From contig UQTB01000006.1 of the NCBI GenBank assembly GCA_900543915.1, forward strand, positions 1 to 64,000: a stretch of DNA of 64,000 nt. Reading direction: 5' to 3'. The notes below the pieces were generated by a model. That model made no database searches, was not told the DNA's origin, and saw nothing but the letters and a program-made list of their open reading frames with translations. This document shows, in pieces, positions 8,354 through 17,321 of the stretch. The DNA comes from an uncultured Eubacteriales bacterium. Its GTDB lineage: Bacteria; Bacillota; Clostridia; Christensenellales; Borkfalkiaceae. The position numbers and the translations under genes are program-made. The first letter of the stretch is position 1. Each line of letters starts with the position of its first letter.

Positions 8354-10093
8354 TTACACGGCGCCGAACTGGCTGTTGTAAAGCGCGGCGTAAGCGCCGT
8401 TCTTTTTCAGAAGCGCCTCGTGCGTGCCCTGTTCCAGAATTTTCCCCCGCTCCATGACCAAAATCACGTCCGCCGTACGGATCGTGGACAGGCGGTGCGC
8501 GACGACGAAGGAGGTTCTTCCCTTCATCATCTGCTCGAACGCCGCCTGGATCTTCGCCTCCGTCAAGGTGTCGATGGAAGAGGTCGCCTCGTCCAAAATC
8601 AGCATGGGCGGGCGGACGAGCATGGCGCGGGCGATGCACAAAAGCTGCTTCTGCCCCTCGGACAGGCTGCCGTAATCGTCCCCCACGACGGTGTCGTACC
8701 CGGCGGGCAGGCGTTTGATGAAGGAATGCGCGTGCGCCGCCTTCGCCGCGGCGATCACCTCTTCGAGGGAAGCCTCCGGGTTGCCGTAGGCGATGTTTTC
8801 CCGCACGGTTGCGCGCTTGAGCCAGGTCTCCTGCAAAACCATGCCGTAGCTCTCGCGCAGGCTGTCCCGCTTCATCTGGCGGACGGGAACGCCGTCCACG
8901 CGGATCTCGCCTCCCGTCACGTCGTAAAAGCGCATGAGAAGATTGATAAACGTGGTCTTTCCGCACCCCGTCTTTCCCACGATCGCCACGCGGCTGCCCG
9001 CGGGCACGGAGAGCGTAAAGTCCTTGATGAGCTCGGTATCCGGGCGGTAGGAAAAGGATATGCCGTCGATCTCCACGGCGCCCTTCGGCGTGAAGGAGAG
9101 AGCGCCGGGTTCATCCGGCTCCTCCGCGGGCTGTTCTACCACCTCGAGCACGCGGTTCGCCGCCGCAAAGGCGCTCTGCAGCTCGGTTACGACGCCCGAA
9201 ATCTCGTTGAACGGCTTGGTGTATTTATTGGCATACAGGAGGAAGGTCAGAAGCATGCCCACCGAAAAGGCGCCCGCCGTATCGATGGAGATATACGCCC
9301 CCACCACCGCGACGACCAGATACACCAGATTGTTCACGAAGCGCGTCGCCGGATTGGTGACGGCGGAGAAAAACACCGCTTTCGTCCCCGCTTTTTTCAG
9401 CTTCTGATTGATGCCGTCAAAGCGCGTCTCCAGCTTCTCTTCCATGGAAAACGCCTTGACCGTCTTCTGCCCGCCCACCATTTCCTCGACGAGAGAAGTC
9501 ATTTCGCCGCGCGTCTCGGACTGCGCCTTGAAGTGCTTATAGGTGTTTTTCGCCACAAAATAGGCGACAAAGAGGGAGAGCGGCGTCATTACGACGACGA
9601 TGAGCGCGATTTCCCAGCGGTACAGGAACATGATGACGAGGGTGGCGACGATGGTCACGACGCCGGTGAAGAGCTGCGCAAAGCCCATCAGCAGCCCGTC
9701 CGAAAGATCGGAGACGTCCGTCACCACGCGGCTGATCAGATCGCCGCGCGAACTTCCGTCCACATACCTGACGGGAACGCGGTTCAGCTTGGTCACGGCG
9801 TCCAGCCGGATTTTTCGCACGACCGAAAACGCCAGGCGGTTGGTGAGCGTGGTACGCGCGTATTCCGCGATGAAAATGCCCCCGATCGCAGCGGCGAAGA
9901 TCGCGGCGACGCGCGCGATCGCGTCGAAGTCCACGTCCCCCATGCCGACGATGTAATCCACCCCCTCGCCGATTAAAACGGTGGTATAGAGATTCAGAAG
10001 TACGCTCGCCGTCGAAAAGAGCAGGACGAAGATCAGCAGAAACCACTTCGGCAAAAGGTAGCGCAGAATGCGCCGGAACGTATGTTGTTTCAT
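8354..10093 (-). CDS. ABC exporter half-transporter, canonical ATPase subunit
   Basis: A 579-residue fusion of a six-helix type IV exporter domain (residues 1 to about 320) and an ATPase domain. It has Walker A GKTGCGKTT, signature LSEGQ, Walker B MLILDE with the catalytic Glu intact, and the His switch VVAHRLSTI. The start overlaps the stop of the upstream partner by 4 bp (ATGA), and a longer in-frame reading inside that gene is rejected. With 10090-11811 it should form a heterodimeric lipid, peptide or drug exporter with one canonical and one degenerate ATP site. Substrate unknown. Confidence 0.93.
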   Translation of the reverse strand: MKQHTFRRILRYLLPKWFLLIFVLLFSTASVLLNLYTTVLIGEGVDYIVGMGDVDFDAIARVAAIFAAAIGGIFIAEYARTTLTNRLAFSVVRKIRLDAVTKLNRVPVRYVDGSSRGDLISRVVTDVSDLSDGLLMGFAQLFTGVVTIVATLVIMFLYRWEIALIVVVMTPLSLFVAYFVAKNTYKHFKAQSETRGEMTSLVEEMVGGQKTVKAFSMEEKLETRFDGINQKLKKAGTKAVFFSAVTNPATRFVNNLVYLVVAVVGAYISIDTAGAFSVGMLLTFLLYANKYTKPFNEISGVVTELQSAFAAANRVLEVVEQPAEEPDEPGALSFTPKGAVEIDGISFSYRPDTELIKDFTLSVPAGSRVAIVGKTGCGKTTFINLLMRFYDVTGGEIRVDGVPVRQMKRDSLRESYGMVLQETWLKRATVRENIAYGNPEASLEEVIAAAKAAHAHSFIKRLPAGYDTVVGDDYGSLSEGQKQLLCIARAMLVRPPMLILDEATSSIDTLTEAKIQAAFEQMMKGRTSFVVAHRLSTIRTADVILVMERGKILEQGTHEALLKKNGAYAALYNSQFGAV

Positions 10094-11811
10094 GCCTCTT
10101 CCTCCCCCACGTGCTGGGACGCGCAGATTTCCCGATAGCGCTCCGACGACGAAAAAAGCGCTTCGTGCGTGCCCACGGCGGCGATCCTGCCGTCGTCCAG
10201 AAGATAGATCCTGTCCGCGTTGCGGATGGCGGAAACGCGCTGTGAAACGATGATCGCCGTCGTCCTGCCGGCGAGTCCGCGGATATTCTTTCGCAGCCGC
10301 GCGTCCGTCGCGTAGTCCAGTGCGGACGCCGAATCGTCCAAAATGAGAATTTCCGGCTGTCTGACCAGCGCGCGGGCGATGGTCAGGCGCTGGCGCTGCC
10401 CGCCGGAGAGATTTCTGCCGCCCTGCTCCACGGGATGGTCCAGCCCGTCCGGAAGCGCGGTCAGAAACTCCGCCGCCTCGCCGATCCGCGCGGCGGTCCA
10501 GAGTTCTTCGTCCGAAGCGTCCTCTTTGCCCCACTTCAGGTTATCCCGGATGGTGCCCGAAAAGAGCGCCGCTTTCTGCGGGACGACGCCGAAGAGCGCG
10601 CGGAGCTCGCGCATTTTCCAGGTCCGCACGTCCGCGCCCTTTATCTTCACGCTCCCCTCCGTCGCGTCGTAAAAGCGGGGCAGCAGATTTACGAGCGTGG
10701 ACTTCCCCGCGCCCGTCCCGCCGATGATACCGACGGTCTCTCCCCGCTTCACGGAGAGGGAAATGTGCTCGAGCGCGTTGTCCGCGCCGTCCGCGTAGGA
10801 AAAGGAGACGTCGTCGAGCTCGATCAGCGGCGCCTGCCCGTCCGGTTCGGCGCCCGCGCCGTCCGCCATGGAGGGCTCGGTCGCCAGCAGCGCGCGGATG
10901 CGCTTGGCGGAGGCTTCTCCCTGCGCCATCATGATGACGAGTTCCGCGAACGCGACCGCGGCGAGCAGATCCTGCGTCATATAGTTGATGAGCGCGGTGA
11001 TCTCGCCCTGTTCGAGCACGCCCTGAAAAACCAGTCCGCCGCCGAACCATAAAATACAGATGATGGCGACGTTGATGATCGCGTACGTCGCGGGATTCAG
11101 AAGCGCGGAGATCCTGCCCACCGCCACCTGCAGCTTGTTGAGGCGGGTGACGGAATCGTCAAACGCCGCGATCTCTTCCTCCTGCCGCGAAAATGCGCGG
11201 ACGACCCGCGCGCCCGCCAGGGTCTCGCGGGTGCGCAGGGAAACTTCGTCTAAATTTTTCTGGATCTTTCCGTTTCCGCGGATGCAGGCGCGCATCACGA
11301 AATAGATTACGGCGCCCAGCACGGGGACGGTGACGAGAAAGATCAGCCCCGCCCGCCAGTCGATGAGAAAGGAGGCGACCACCGTTCCCAAAATAATGAA
11401 GGGCGCGCGCAAAATCAGGCGCAGAAAGCGGTTCACGCCCGTCTGCGCGTTGTTCACGTCCTGCGTGATGCGCGTGATCAGCGTGGGAATGCCGATCCCG
11501 TCCAGCTCCTTAAACGAAAAGGCGTTGATCCTGCGGTAGCACGCCGCGCGCACTTCCGTGCCGAACCCGAACGCCGCGACCGCCGAATAATACTGCGCCA
11601 GCAGCGAGCACAGAAGTCCCAGGATCCCCATTCCCACCATCACGGCGCCCATTTTGAGAATATAGCCCTTGTCTCCGTTCGCGATGCCCACGTCGATGAC
11701 GTAAGCCACGAGAATGGGAATGGCGAGCTCAAACGCCGCTTCCAGAAATTTGAAAAGCGGCGCGATGATCGTCTCTTTTTTATAATGCCTCAAATATTTT
11801 CTGTAAAACAT
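10090..11811 (-). CDS. ABC exporter half-transporter, degenerate ATPase subunit
   Basis: A 573-residue half-transporter: membrane domain first, then an ATPase domain with Walker A GGTGAGKST and signature LSGGQRQR. The residue after Walker B is Asp, not Glu (LILDDS), and the switch His is Gln (VSQRVSAI). Those two changes are the usual signs of the non-catalytic partner in heterodimeric exporters such as TM287/288. The start has AGAGG upstream. A terminator-like hairpin lies between it and the NfnB-like gene. Confidence 0.93.
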   Translation of the reverse strand: MFYRKYLRHYKKETIIAPLFKFLEAAFELAIPILVAYVIDVGIANGDKGYILKMGAVMVGMGILGLLCSLLAQYYSAVAAFGFGTEVRAACYRRINAFSFKELDGIGIPTLITRITQDVNNAQTGVNRFLRLILRAPFIILGTVVASFLIDWRAGLIFLVTVPVLGAVIYFVMRACIRGNGKIQKNLDEVSLRTRETLAGARVVRAFSRQEEEIAAFDDSVTRLNKLQVAVGRISALLNPATYAIINVAIICILWFGGGLVFQGVLEQGEITALINYMTQDLLAAVAFAELVIMMAQGEASAKRIRALLATEPSMADGAGAEPDGQAPLIELDDVSFSYADGADNALEHISLSVKRGETVGIIGGTGAGKSTLVNLLPRFYDATEGSVKIKGADVRTWKMRELRALFGVVPQKAALFSGTIRDNLKWGKEDASDEELWTAARIGEAAEFLTALPDGLDHPVEQGGRNLSGGQRQRLTIARALVRQPEILILDDSASALDYATDARLRKNIRGLAGRTTAIIVSQRVSAIRNADRIYLLDDGRIAAVGTHEALFSSSERYREICASQHVGEEEA

Positions 11812-11821
11812 GTTCCTCTTG

Positions 11822-11850
11822 AAAAACGACGGATATACTCCGCCGTTTTC
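11822..11850 (-). terminator. Hairpin between NfnB-like gene and ABC exporter
   Basis: On the minus strand, a 12-bp stem (GAAAACGGCGGA/TCCGTCGTTTTT, one G-U pair) with a 5-nt loop ends in TTTTTC just before the ribosome site of the exporter gene. It could be a partial terminator or attenuator that lowers exporter expression relative to the genes upstream. Confidence 0.5.
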
Positions 11851-11858
11851 GTATGCAA

Positions 11859-13250
11859 TCAGTTTTTGCCGGACAGTTTTTCGTCGATCCCCGCGGCCGC
11901 GAGCTTTCCGGCGCCCATCGCCAGAATGACCGTCGCCGCGCCGGTGACGGCGTCCCCGCCCGCATAGATGCCCACGCGGGACGTCTCTCCTTTCTCATCC
12001 ACGATGATGCCGCCCCACTTCTCCGTCTCCAGCCCCTCCGTCGTGGACTTGATGAGCGGATTGGGAGACGTTCCGATGGCGATGACGACCGCGTCCACCG
12101 GAAGGACGAAATTGCTGCCCTTCTTCTCGACGGGGCGGCGCCTGCCGGAAGCGTCCGGCTCGCCGAGCTCCATCTCGACGCACTCGATGCCGCCGACGAA
12201 CTTCTTTTCGTCGAGCAGGATCCGTACGGGGTTATTGAGCAGTCTGAAAATAATGCCCTCTTCCTTCGCGTGCTCCACCTCTTCCTTCCGTGCGGGGAGC
12301 TCCTCCTCCGAGCGGCGGTAGACGATATAGACTTCCTCCGCGCCCAGGCGCTTTGCGCAGCGCGCGGCGTCCATCGCGACGTTTCCTCCCCCCACGACCG
12401 CCACGCGCTTCGCGCGCATGATCGGCGTGGCGGAATCCTCCCGGTAAGCCTTCATCAGATTTACGCGGGTCAGAAACTCGTTGGCGGAATACACGCCGTT
12501 GAGGTTCTCGCCTTCGATCCCCATGAATTTGGGGAGCCCCGCGCCCGTCCCGATAAAGACGCACTCGTAACCGCCCTCCTTCATCAGCTCGTCGATGGAA
12601 ACCGTTCTGCCGACGACGACGTCCGTTCTGATTTCCACGCCCAGCTTTTCAAGCTCAGCCACTTCCTTTCTCACGATCTCCTTGGGGAGGCGGAATTCGG
12701 GGATCCCGTAAACCAGCACGCCGCCCGCCAGGTGTAGCGCCTCGAACACGGTGACCGAATATCCCTTCTTCGCGAGGTCGCCCGCGCAGGTCAGCCCTGC
12801 GGGGCCCGATCCGATGACGGCGACCTTATGTCCGTTTTTCTTCCCCGCGGCAGTTTCGGCGTTCTGCTTCGCGTTATGATAGTCCGCCACAAAGCGCTCC
12901 AGCCGGCCGATGGCGACGGGTTCGCCCTTGATGCCGCGCACGCATTTCTGCTCGCACTGCGTCTCCTGGGGGCACACCCTTCCGCACACCGCGGGAAGGG
13001 AGCTGGAACGGCTGATGATCTCGTAAGCCGCGTCGAAATCCCCCTTCGCCACTTCCGCGATAAACGCGGGGATGTCGATCTGCACGGGGCAGCCCGTGAC
13101 GCACGGCTTATGCCTGCAGTTCAGGCAGCGCTGCGCCTCGTCCATCGCGGTCTCGGCGGTATAACCGAGCGCCACCTCCTGAAAATTCTTATTCCTGACT
13201 TCGGGCGCCTGCGAAGGCATTTCGTTTTTCTTCAAGGACATGTTCGGCAT
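11859..13250 (-). CDS. NfnB/GltD-like FAD-NAD(P) oxidoreductase, larger subunit
   Basis: A 463-residue protein of the glutamate synthase small-subunit family. Cysteine clusters in the first 110 residues (CLNCRHKPCVTGCP and CGRVCPQETQCEQKC) bind two [4Fe-4S] centres. Then come an FAD motif (VAVIGSGPAGLTCAGDLAKKG) and an NAD(P) motif (VAVVGGGNVAMDAAR). Beside the smaller flavoprotein at 13252 this is the gene pair of NfnAB, the electron-bifurcating ferredoxin-NADP oxidoreductase; SudAB-like activity is the alternative. The start is set by AAGGAGG that overlaps the end of the partner gene. It is often misnamed gltA. Confidence 0.9.
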   Translation of the reverse strand: MPNMSLKKNEMPSQAPEVRNKNFQEVALGYTAETAMDEAQRCLNCRHKPCVTGCPVQIDIPAFIAEVAKGDFDAAYEIISRSSSLPAVCGRVCPQETQCEQKCVRGIKGEPVAIGRLERFVADYHNAKQNAETAAGKKNGHKVAVIGSGPAGLTCAGDLAKKGYSVTVFEALHLAGGVLVYGIPEFRLPKEIVRKEVAELEKLGVEIRTDVVVGRTVSIDELMKEGGYECVFIGTGAGLPKFMGIEGENLNGVYSANEFLTRVNLMKAYREDSATPIMRAKRVAVVGGGNVAMDAARCAKRLGAEEVYIVYRRSEEELPARKEEVEHAKEEGIIFRLLNNPVRILLDEKKFVGGIECVEMELGEPDASGRRRPVEKKGSNFVLPVDAVVIAIGTSPNPLIKSTTEGLETEKWGGIIVDEKGETSRVGIYAGGDAVTGAATVILAMGAGKLAAAGIDEKLSGKN

Positions 13251-13251
13251 A

Positions 13252-14091
13252 TCACTCCACCTCCTTTTTGAAGAGATTGCAGACGCGTTCCCGCTCTTTT
13301 TGCTCGAATTCGCGGTACATTCCCGCGCGCTGCATGGTCTCGTCGAAATCCACCAGATGGCCGTCGAAATCCGGCCCGTCCACACAGGCGAATTTCACTT
13401 CTCCCCCGACGGTCAGGCGGCAGCACCCGCACATTCCCGTTCCGTCGATCATGATCGGGTTCATGCTCACCATGGTTCTGATGCCGTATTCCTTGGTCAG
13501 TTTACAGACGAATTTCATCATGACGAGCGGTCCGATCGCAATCACTTCATCGTATGCTTCTCCCCCCTCGATGAGTTCTTTCAGGGCATCCGTGACCAGT
13601 CCCTTCTTTCCGTAACTGCCGTCGTCCGTCATCAAGACCAGCCGGTCGGACGCCGCGGCGAATTCTCTTTCCAGAATGACCAGATCGCGGCTGCGGAACC
13701 CGACGACCGAATGCACGACGGAGCCCTGCTGATGGAATTTTTTGGCGACGGGATAGGCGATCGCACAGCCGACGCCGCCCCCCACGATGGCGACTTTTTT
13801 CGCCGTCGTGACGGTGGGCCTGCCCAGCGGCCCCACGAAATCCCGGATCGAATCCCCCTCGTTTTTGTGATTCAAAAGCTCAGTGGTTCCCCCGACCACC
13901 TGAAAAATGATGGTGACCGTCCCCTTTTCGCGGTCGTAATCCGCTACGGTAAGCGGGATACGCTCCCCCTCCTCGTCCACGCGGAGGATGATAAACTGTC
14001 CCGGCTGGGCCTTTTTCGCCACCAACGGGGCGTCGATCTCCATCAGCGTCACGGTGGGATTCAAGATCTCCTTTCTGATAATCCGATACAT
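13252..14091 (-). CDS. NfnA/DHOD-electron-transfer-like flavoprotein
   Basis: A 279-residue ferredoxin-NADP reductase-like protein. The N-terminal beta-barrel binds FAD (AQPGQFIILR, RIPLTVADYD) and the middle binds NAD (VAIVGGGVGCAIAYPVAKK). Near the C-terminus, GTGMCGCCRLTVGGEVKFACVDGP supplies the cysteines of a [2Fe-2S] cluster. It is the smaller partner of the gene at 11859. The ATG at 14091 has GAGGTG at good spacing; a GTG four codons earlier is less likely. It lies 20 bp after the small acidic gene, so it may share a transcript with the amino-acid importer operon. Confidence 0.9.
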   Translation of the reverse strand: MYRIIRKEILNPTVTLMEIDAPLVAKKAQPGQFIILRVDEEGERIPLTVADYDREKGTVTIIFQVVGGTTELLNHKNEGDSIRDFVGPLGRPTVTTAKKVAIVGGGVGCAIAYPVAKKFHQQGSVVHSVVGFRSRDLVILEREFAAASDRLVLMTDDGSYGKKGLVTDALKELIEGGEAYDEVIAIGPLVMMKFVCKLTKEYGIRTMVSMNPIMIDGTGMCGCCRLTVGGEVKFACVDGPDFDGHLVDFDETMQRAGMYREFEQKERERVCNLFKKEVE

Positions 14092-14110
14092 TTCGCACCT
14101 CACATATTTA

Positions 14111-14269
14111 TTACCAATCGTCTTTCGGCGTCAGTTTGATATCGTCGTAAAAGGCAAAGTAGCGCTCTTTTTCCGAACGGCGGGTTTCCGCCTCCTCTTC
14201 CAGTTCTTCGGGCAAAACGCCGTCGTCGTCCAGTTCTTCGCTCCTGCGCATCTGATCGTATTCGCTCAA
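14111..14269 (-). CDS. Small acidic protein, TTG start coupled to yerC
   Basis: A 52-residue reading frame starting at TTG, whose TTGA overlaps the yerC stop, with GGGAG just upstream. It encodes a very acidic, charged peptide: an SEYDQMRRSEELDDDG start, an EELEEEAE stretch in the middle and a KDDW end. Overlap with the preceding stop and the next gene 20 bp beyond make translational coupling plausible. An internal ATG seven codons in could serve instead. I do not recognise a family. It contains no cysteines and no membrane segment. Confidence 0.6.
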   Translation of the reverse strand: MSEYDQMRRSEELDDDGVLPEELEEEAETRRSEKERYFAFYDDIKLTPKDDW

Positions 14270-14550
14270 GTTATCTCCCTTTTCAGTATGGTTTTATACC
14301 CCTCGCCGTAGCGCACGCACTTGGATACGCGCGAGAGCGTTGCGGAGGAAATATTGGTCTCCGCGATGATCTGTTCGTAGGTTTTCCCCTCCAGGAGAAG
14401 TTTGGCGGCATGCACCCGCTGGCTCATGGACTCCGCCTCGTTATACGTAAGCAAATCCTCGAAAAACGCGCCGCACTCCTCCAGCGTATTGAGTCGCAAA
14501 ATCGCCTCGAACAGTTCCCTGTTTTTTTCGATATATTCCCGATCGGACAT
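14266..14550 (-). CDS. yerC: YerC/TrpR-like DNA-binding regulator
   Basis: A 94-residue protein of the YerC/YecD group, related to the Trp repressor. The N-terminal half is helical (LFEAILRLNTLEECGAFFEDLLT). The C-terminal half holds the helix-turn-helix: EGKTYEQIIAETNISSATLSRV, then SKCVRYGEGY. GGAGG precedes the ATG, which overlaps the importer ATPase stop by 4 bp. Its place inside an amino-acid importer operon suggests it senses an amino acid and controls that operon; direct repeats at 16851 and 16891 are candidate sites. The ligand is unknown. Confidence 0.88.
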   Translation of the reverse strand: MSDREYIEKNRELFEAILRLNTLEECGAFFEDLLTYNEAESMSQRVHAAKLLLEGKTYEQIIAETNISSATLSRVSKCVRYGEGYKTILKREIT

Positions 14551-15407
14551 CAGTTTTCCTCCCTCTTTTTCAGAAAAGCTCTCATCTTTTCGCTCTTGGG
14601 GCTGCCGAACACCGCTTCGGGCGTTCCCTCCTCCTCGACGACGCCGTCCGCCATGAAAAGCACGTAGTCGGCCACCTCCCGCGCAAATTCCATCTCGTGC
14701 GTGACGACGATCATCGTCCTGCCCTTCAAGCTGCGGATGACTTTCAAAACCTCCCCCGTCAGCTCGGGGTCGAGCGCGGAAGTCGGCTCGTCGAAACACA
14801 GAACCGCCGGCTCCAGCGCGAGCGCGCGCGCGATGGCGACTCTCTGCTGCTGCCCGCCGGACAGTTCAAACGGGTAGCTTTCCCTCTTCTCCGCCAGCCC
14901 CACGCGCTCCAGAAGTTCTCCCGCCCTGATCCTGTTCCGCTCCAACAGAGAGCGGTAACAGGCGTTCGCCTCCGCTTTTGCTCTGCGCGCGCGGCAAAAA
15001 TACGAAAGGGCTTCTTCCTCTTTCAGCTCCGCCTTCCGCCGGCGGCAGAACGCCCTTGCCTGCTCCTTCGCGAGCAGATCCGCGGCGAGCGAGACGTTCT
15101 TCTCCGCACGGTAATGAGGGAACAGATTGAAGTTCTGAAAAACCAGCCCGAATTTCAGCCGCTTTTCCCTGAGCGCGGCGTCCGAATAGACCTCCGCCGC
15201 ATCCGATAAAAGCGCTCCGTTCAGATAGACTTTTCCCTCGTCGGGCGTTTCCAGGTAATTGAGACACCTCAAAAGAGTGGTCTTGCCGCTTCCCGACGAT
15301 CCTATTATAACCAAAATCTGCCCCTCTTGTAAAGTAAAGTTTATCCCTTTTAAGACTTCCGTCTGATTAAATTTTTTCCGGAAGTTCTCCACGCGTAAAA
15401 TTTCCAT
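14550..15407 (-). CDS. Amino-acid ABC importer ATPase with helical insertion
   Basis: A 285-residue ATPase of the polar amino-acid (GlnQ) type. It has Walker A IGSSGSGKTT, Q-loop LVFQNFNLFPH, signature LSGGQQQRVAIARAL, Walker B VLCFDEPTSALDPE and switch VTHEM. The usual length is about 245. The excess is a charged helical insertion of roughly 45-50 residues between the Q-loop and signature (about 108-160, rich in Arg, Ala, Glu). The start codon has AAGGTG upstream and lies 3 bp from the permease stop. It energises the importer with 15410 and 16075. Confidence 0.92.
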   Translation of the reverse strand: MEILRVENFRKKFNQTEVLKGINFTLQEGQILVIIGSSGSGKTTLLRCLNYLETPDEGKVYLNGALLSDAAEVYSDAALREKRLKFGLVFQNFNLFPHYRAEKNVSLAADLLAKEQARAFCRRRKAELKEEEALSYFCRARRAKAEANACYRSLLERNRIRAGELLERVGLAEKRESYPFELSGGQQQRVAIARALALEPAVLCFDEPTSALDPELTGEVLKVIRSLKGRTMIVVTHEMEFAREVADYVLFMADGVVEEEGTPEAVFGSPKSEKMRAFLKKREEN

Positions 15408-15409
15408 CG

Positions 15410-16057
15410 TCACACCTTGATAAAATCCAGTTTCTTTTCCAGCCAACGGAACAAAAGCGTCAATAAGCCAACGAACAGCAGATAGAAAACCGCCGTGTAA
15501 AAGATGGGCCAGACGAGCCCTTTCAGAAGCCAGTTTTCGGCTACCTTCAAGATCTCCGTCACCACGATGACGCGCGCGAGCGACGTATCTTTCACCAGCG
15601 TGATGATCTCGTTGGACATGGGCGGCACGATCCGCTTGACGACCTGCAAAAGGATGACGCGGAAGAAAATCTGCCCCCTGGTCATGCCGAGCACCTGCCC
15701 CGCCTCGTACTGCCCGCGGGGAACGCTCTCGATGCCGCCGCGGTAAATTTCCGAAAAATAACACGCGTAATTGATGACGAACGCCACCAGTACGGCGATC
15801 AGGCGGGGCATGACGGGGACGTGGAAGAGCAGCGCCGGCCCGTAAAAGATAAACAGAATCTGCAGCAGAAGCGGCGTACCGCGGATGATCCAGACGAACG
15901 TACGCACGACGGCTCTCAGCGGTTTAAAGCCGGACATGGAGCCGAAAGCGACCAATAGCCCTATCGGCAGCGACAGGGCTAAGGTGATGATGAAGATCAA
16001 ACAGGTTGTGCCGAACCCCTCCAGGAGTTCCAGCGTTATTTGGAGGAACTGATCCAT
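15410..16057 (-). CDS. Amino-acid ABC importer permease
   Basis: A 215-residue HisM/GlnP-type inner-membrane protein with five or six hydrophobic segments. The cytoplasmic EAA loop that contacts the ATPase is clear: GQYEAGQVLGMTRGQIFFRVILLQ. The N-terminal segment carries the family's GFGTTCLIFIITLALSLPIGLL and RGTPLLLQILFIFYG. It lies between the binding protein (17 bp) and the ATPase (2 bp) in one operon. Confidence 0.94.
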   Translation of the reverse strand: MDQFLQITLELLEGFGTTCLIFIITLALSLPIGLLVAFGSMSGFKPLRAVVRTFVWIIRGTPLLLQILFIFYGPALLFHVPVMPRLIAVLVAFVINYACYFSEIYRGGIESVPRGQYEAGQVLGMTRGQIFFRVILLQVVKRIVPPMSNEIITLVKDTSLARVIVVTEILKVAENWLLKGLVWPIFYTAVFYLLFVGLLTLLFRWLEKKLDFIKV

Positions 16058-16074
16058 AAGCGCTCCGGAGCCGT

Positions 16075-16830
16075 TTAACCCATGTATTTTTTGACGAGCG
16101 CGTCGAAGGTTCCGTCCGTCTCGTACTGCGCGATCAGCCTGTTGAGGGCGGCGAGAAGCTCGGCATCTTCCTTTCTGACGCCGATGCCGTACGTTTCTCC
16201 CTCAAATCCCACGTCGATATAGGTGAGATCCGCATAGCTCGTGCCCTCTCCCGTCATCGCCTTCGCCATGGTGATGTCGATCACCGCGACGTCGGAAGCG
16301 CCGCTCTTGACTTCCAGCAGGCAGTCCGCCTGTTTCCCCAGCCCGTTGATCTCGACGCCGAGATCCTTTGTCACGGTTTCCCCCGCGCTCCCCGATTCCA
16401 CGGCGATGGACGTTGCCTGAGAGAGACTGGCGATATCCGTATAGCGGTCCTTCTCCTCCGCTCTGACGACGACGACCTGCTTGTTTTCCATATAGGGATC
16501 CGTAATCGACATATACTCTTTCAGCTCTTCCTTGATGGTCATGCCGTTCCAGATGAGGTCAATCTCTTTCGTCGTCAGGGCGATCTGCTTTTTCTCCCAA
16601 TCGATCTCCTTGAATACGGGCGTATACCCCAGTTCCGCGCAAGCCTTTTCCGCAAACTCCGTGTCGAAGCCGACGAGCTTGCCGTTCTCGTCAAAATAGT
16701 TCATCGGCGCGTAATACGTAATCCCGATGACCAGCTCGTTTTCCCCTTTGCCGGGATTGCAAGCCGCCGTTCCCGCCATAAGCGAGGCAAAGCACACTGC
16801 GCTCAACAAAAATGCTGCGATTTTTTTCAT
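16075..16830 (-). CDS. Amino-acid ABC importer substrate-binding lipoprotein
   Basis: A 251-residue SBP_bac_3 protein. The signal peptide ends in the lipobox A-G-T-A-A-C at about residue 24, so it should be lipid-anchored outside the membrane. The family core is visible in GITYYAPMNYFDENGKLVGFDTEFA and LIWNGMTIKEE. The ligand is probably a polar amino acid; the pocket does not let me name it. AAGGAG precedes the ATG. First gene of the importer-yerC operon. Confidence 0.93.
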   Translation of the reverse strand: MKKIAAFLLSAVCFASLMAGTAACNPGKGENELVIGITYYAPMNYFDENGKLVGFDTEFAEKACAELGYTPVFKEIDWEKKQIALTTKEIDLIWNGMTIKEELKEYMSITDPYMENKQVVVVRAEEKDRYTDIASLSQATSIAVESGSAGETVTKDLGVEINGLGKQADCLLEVKSGASDVAVIDITMAKAMTGEGTSYADLTYIDVGFEGETYGIGVRKEDAELLAALNRLIAQYETDGTFDALVKKYMG

Positions 16831-16850
16831 TTCTCCGTCTCCTTTACTTC

Positions 16851-16910
16851 ATTACTTTAATTTGATAAAGTTATGATGACATTATACTTTATTACTTTAA
16901 ATTTGTAAAG
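16851..16910 (-). promoter_or_regulatory. Importer operon promoter with two 20-bp direct repeats
   Basis: The -35 TTTACA (16904-16909) and -10 TATAAT (16881-16886) are 17 bp apart on the minus strand. Two near-identical 20-mers, ATTACTTTAATTTGATAAAG (16851-16870) and ATTACTTTAAATTTGTAAAG (16891-16910), are exactly 40 bp apart. One overlaps the -35 and spacer, the other lies downstream of the expected start. That is four helical turns, so both would face the same side of the DNA. YerC is a natural candidate to bind them (inference). Confidence 0.72.
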
Positions 16911-17321
16911 TGTTTTGACGGCAAAAATAAAAAAAATTTAAAAAAGTGCCAAATTTTTTTCGCAATATATGCGCATACGTATGAATTTCCCGGCCGTTTC
17001 TCCCTTCTGGCGGTAAAATGCGCGCGCCTCCCGGGCAAAAATTGATCGGGCGCGCGCGCCGCTCTCGTAAGCTGAGCGGCCTTTTCGCCGCTTTTTTTCG
17101 TTATTTATGATGAGATTCGAAAAACAGAAAGCGTGAAACAAGTTGTATCTAAACAGATCGGCCGCCCCATTGAAATCATGTTCTGATGCAGAAAATGGTT
17201 TTGCAAGCGAAAAATGCCTCCTTCCCCTCTGCAAGGCTTCCAAGCGGATTGTCTCGCTTTTCGATCTTTTCCTGTCGGCGCAGGATCCCCTCTTGAAATT
17301 TTCTTTTCACAATAAACATCT

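Noticed and set aside
8270..9976. Long plus-strand frame of 568 codons opposite the ABC exporter
   Set aside because: The minus strand carries complete ABC exporter motifs over the same bases; the plus frame has antisense composition and no start signal.
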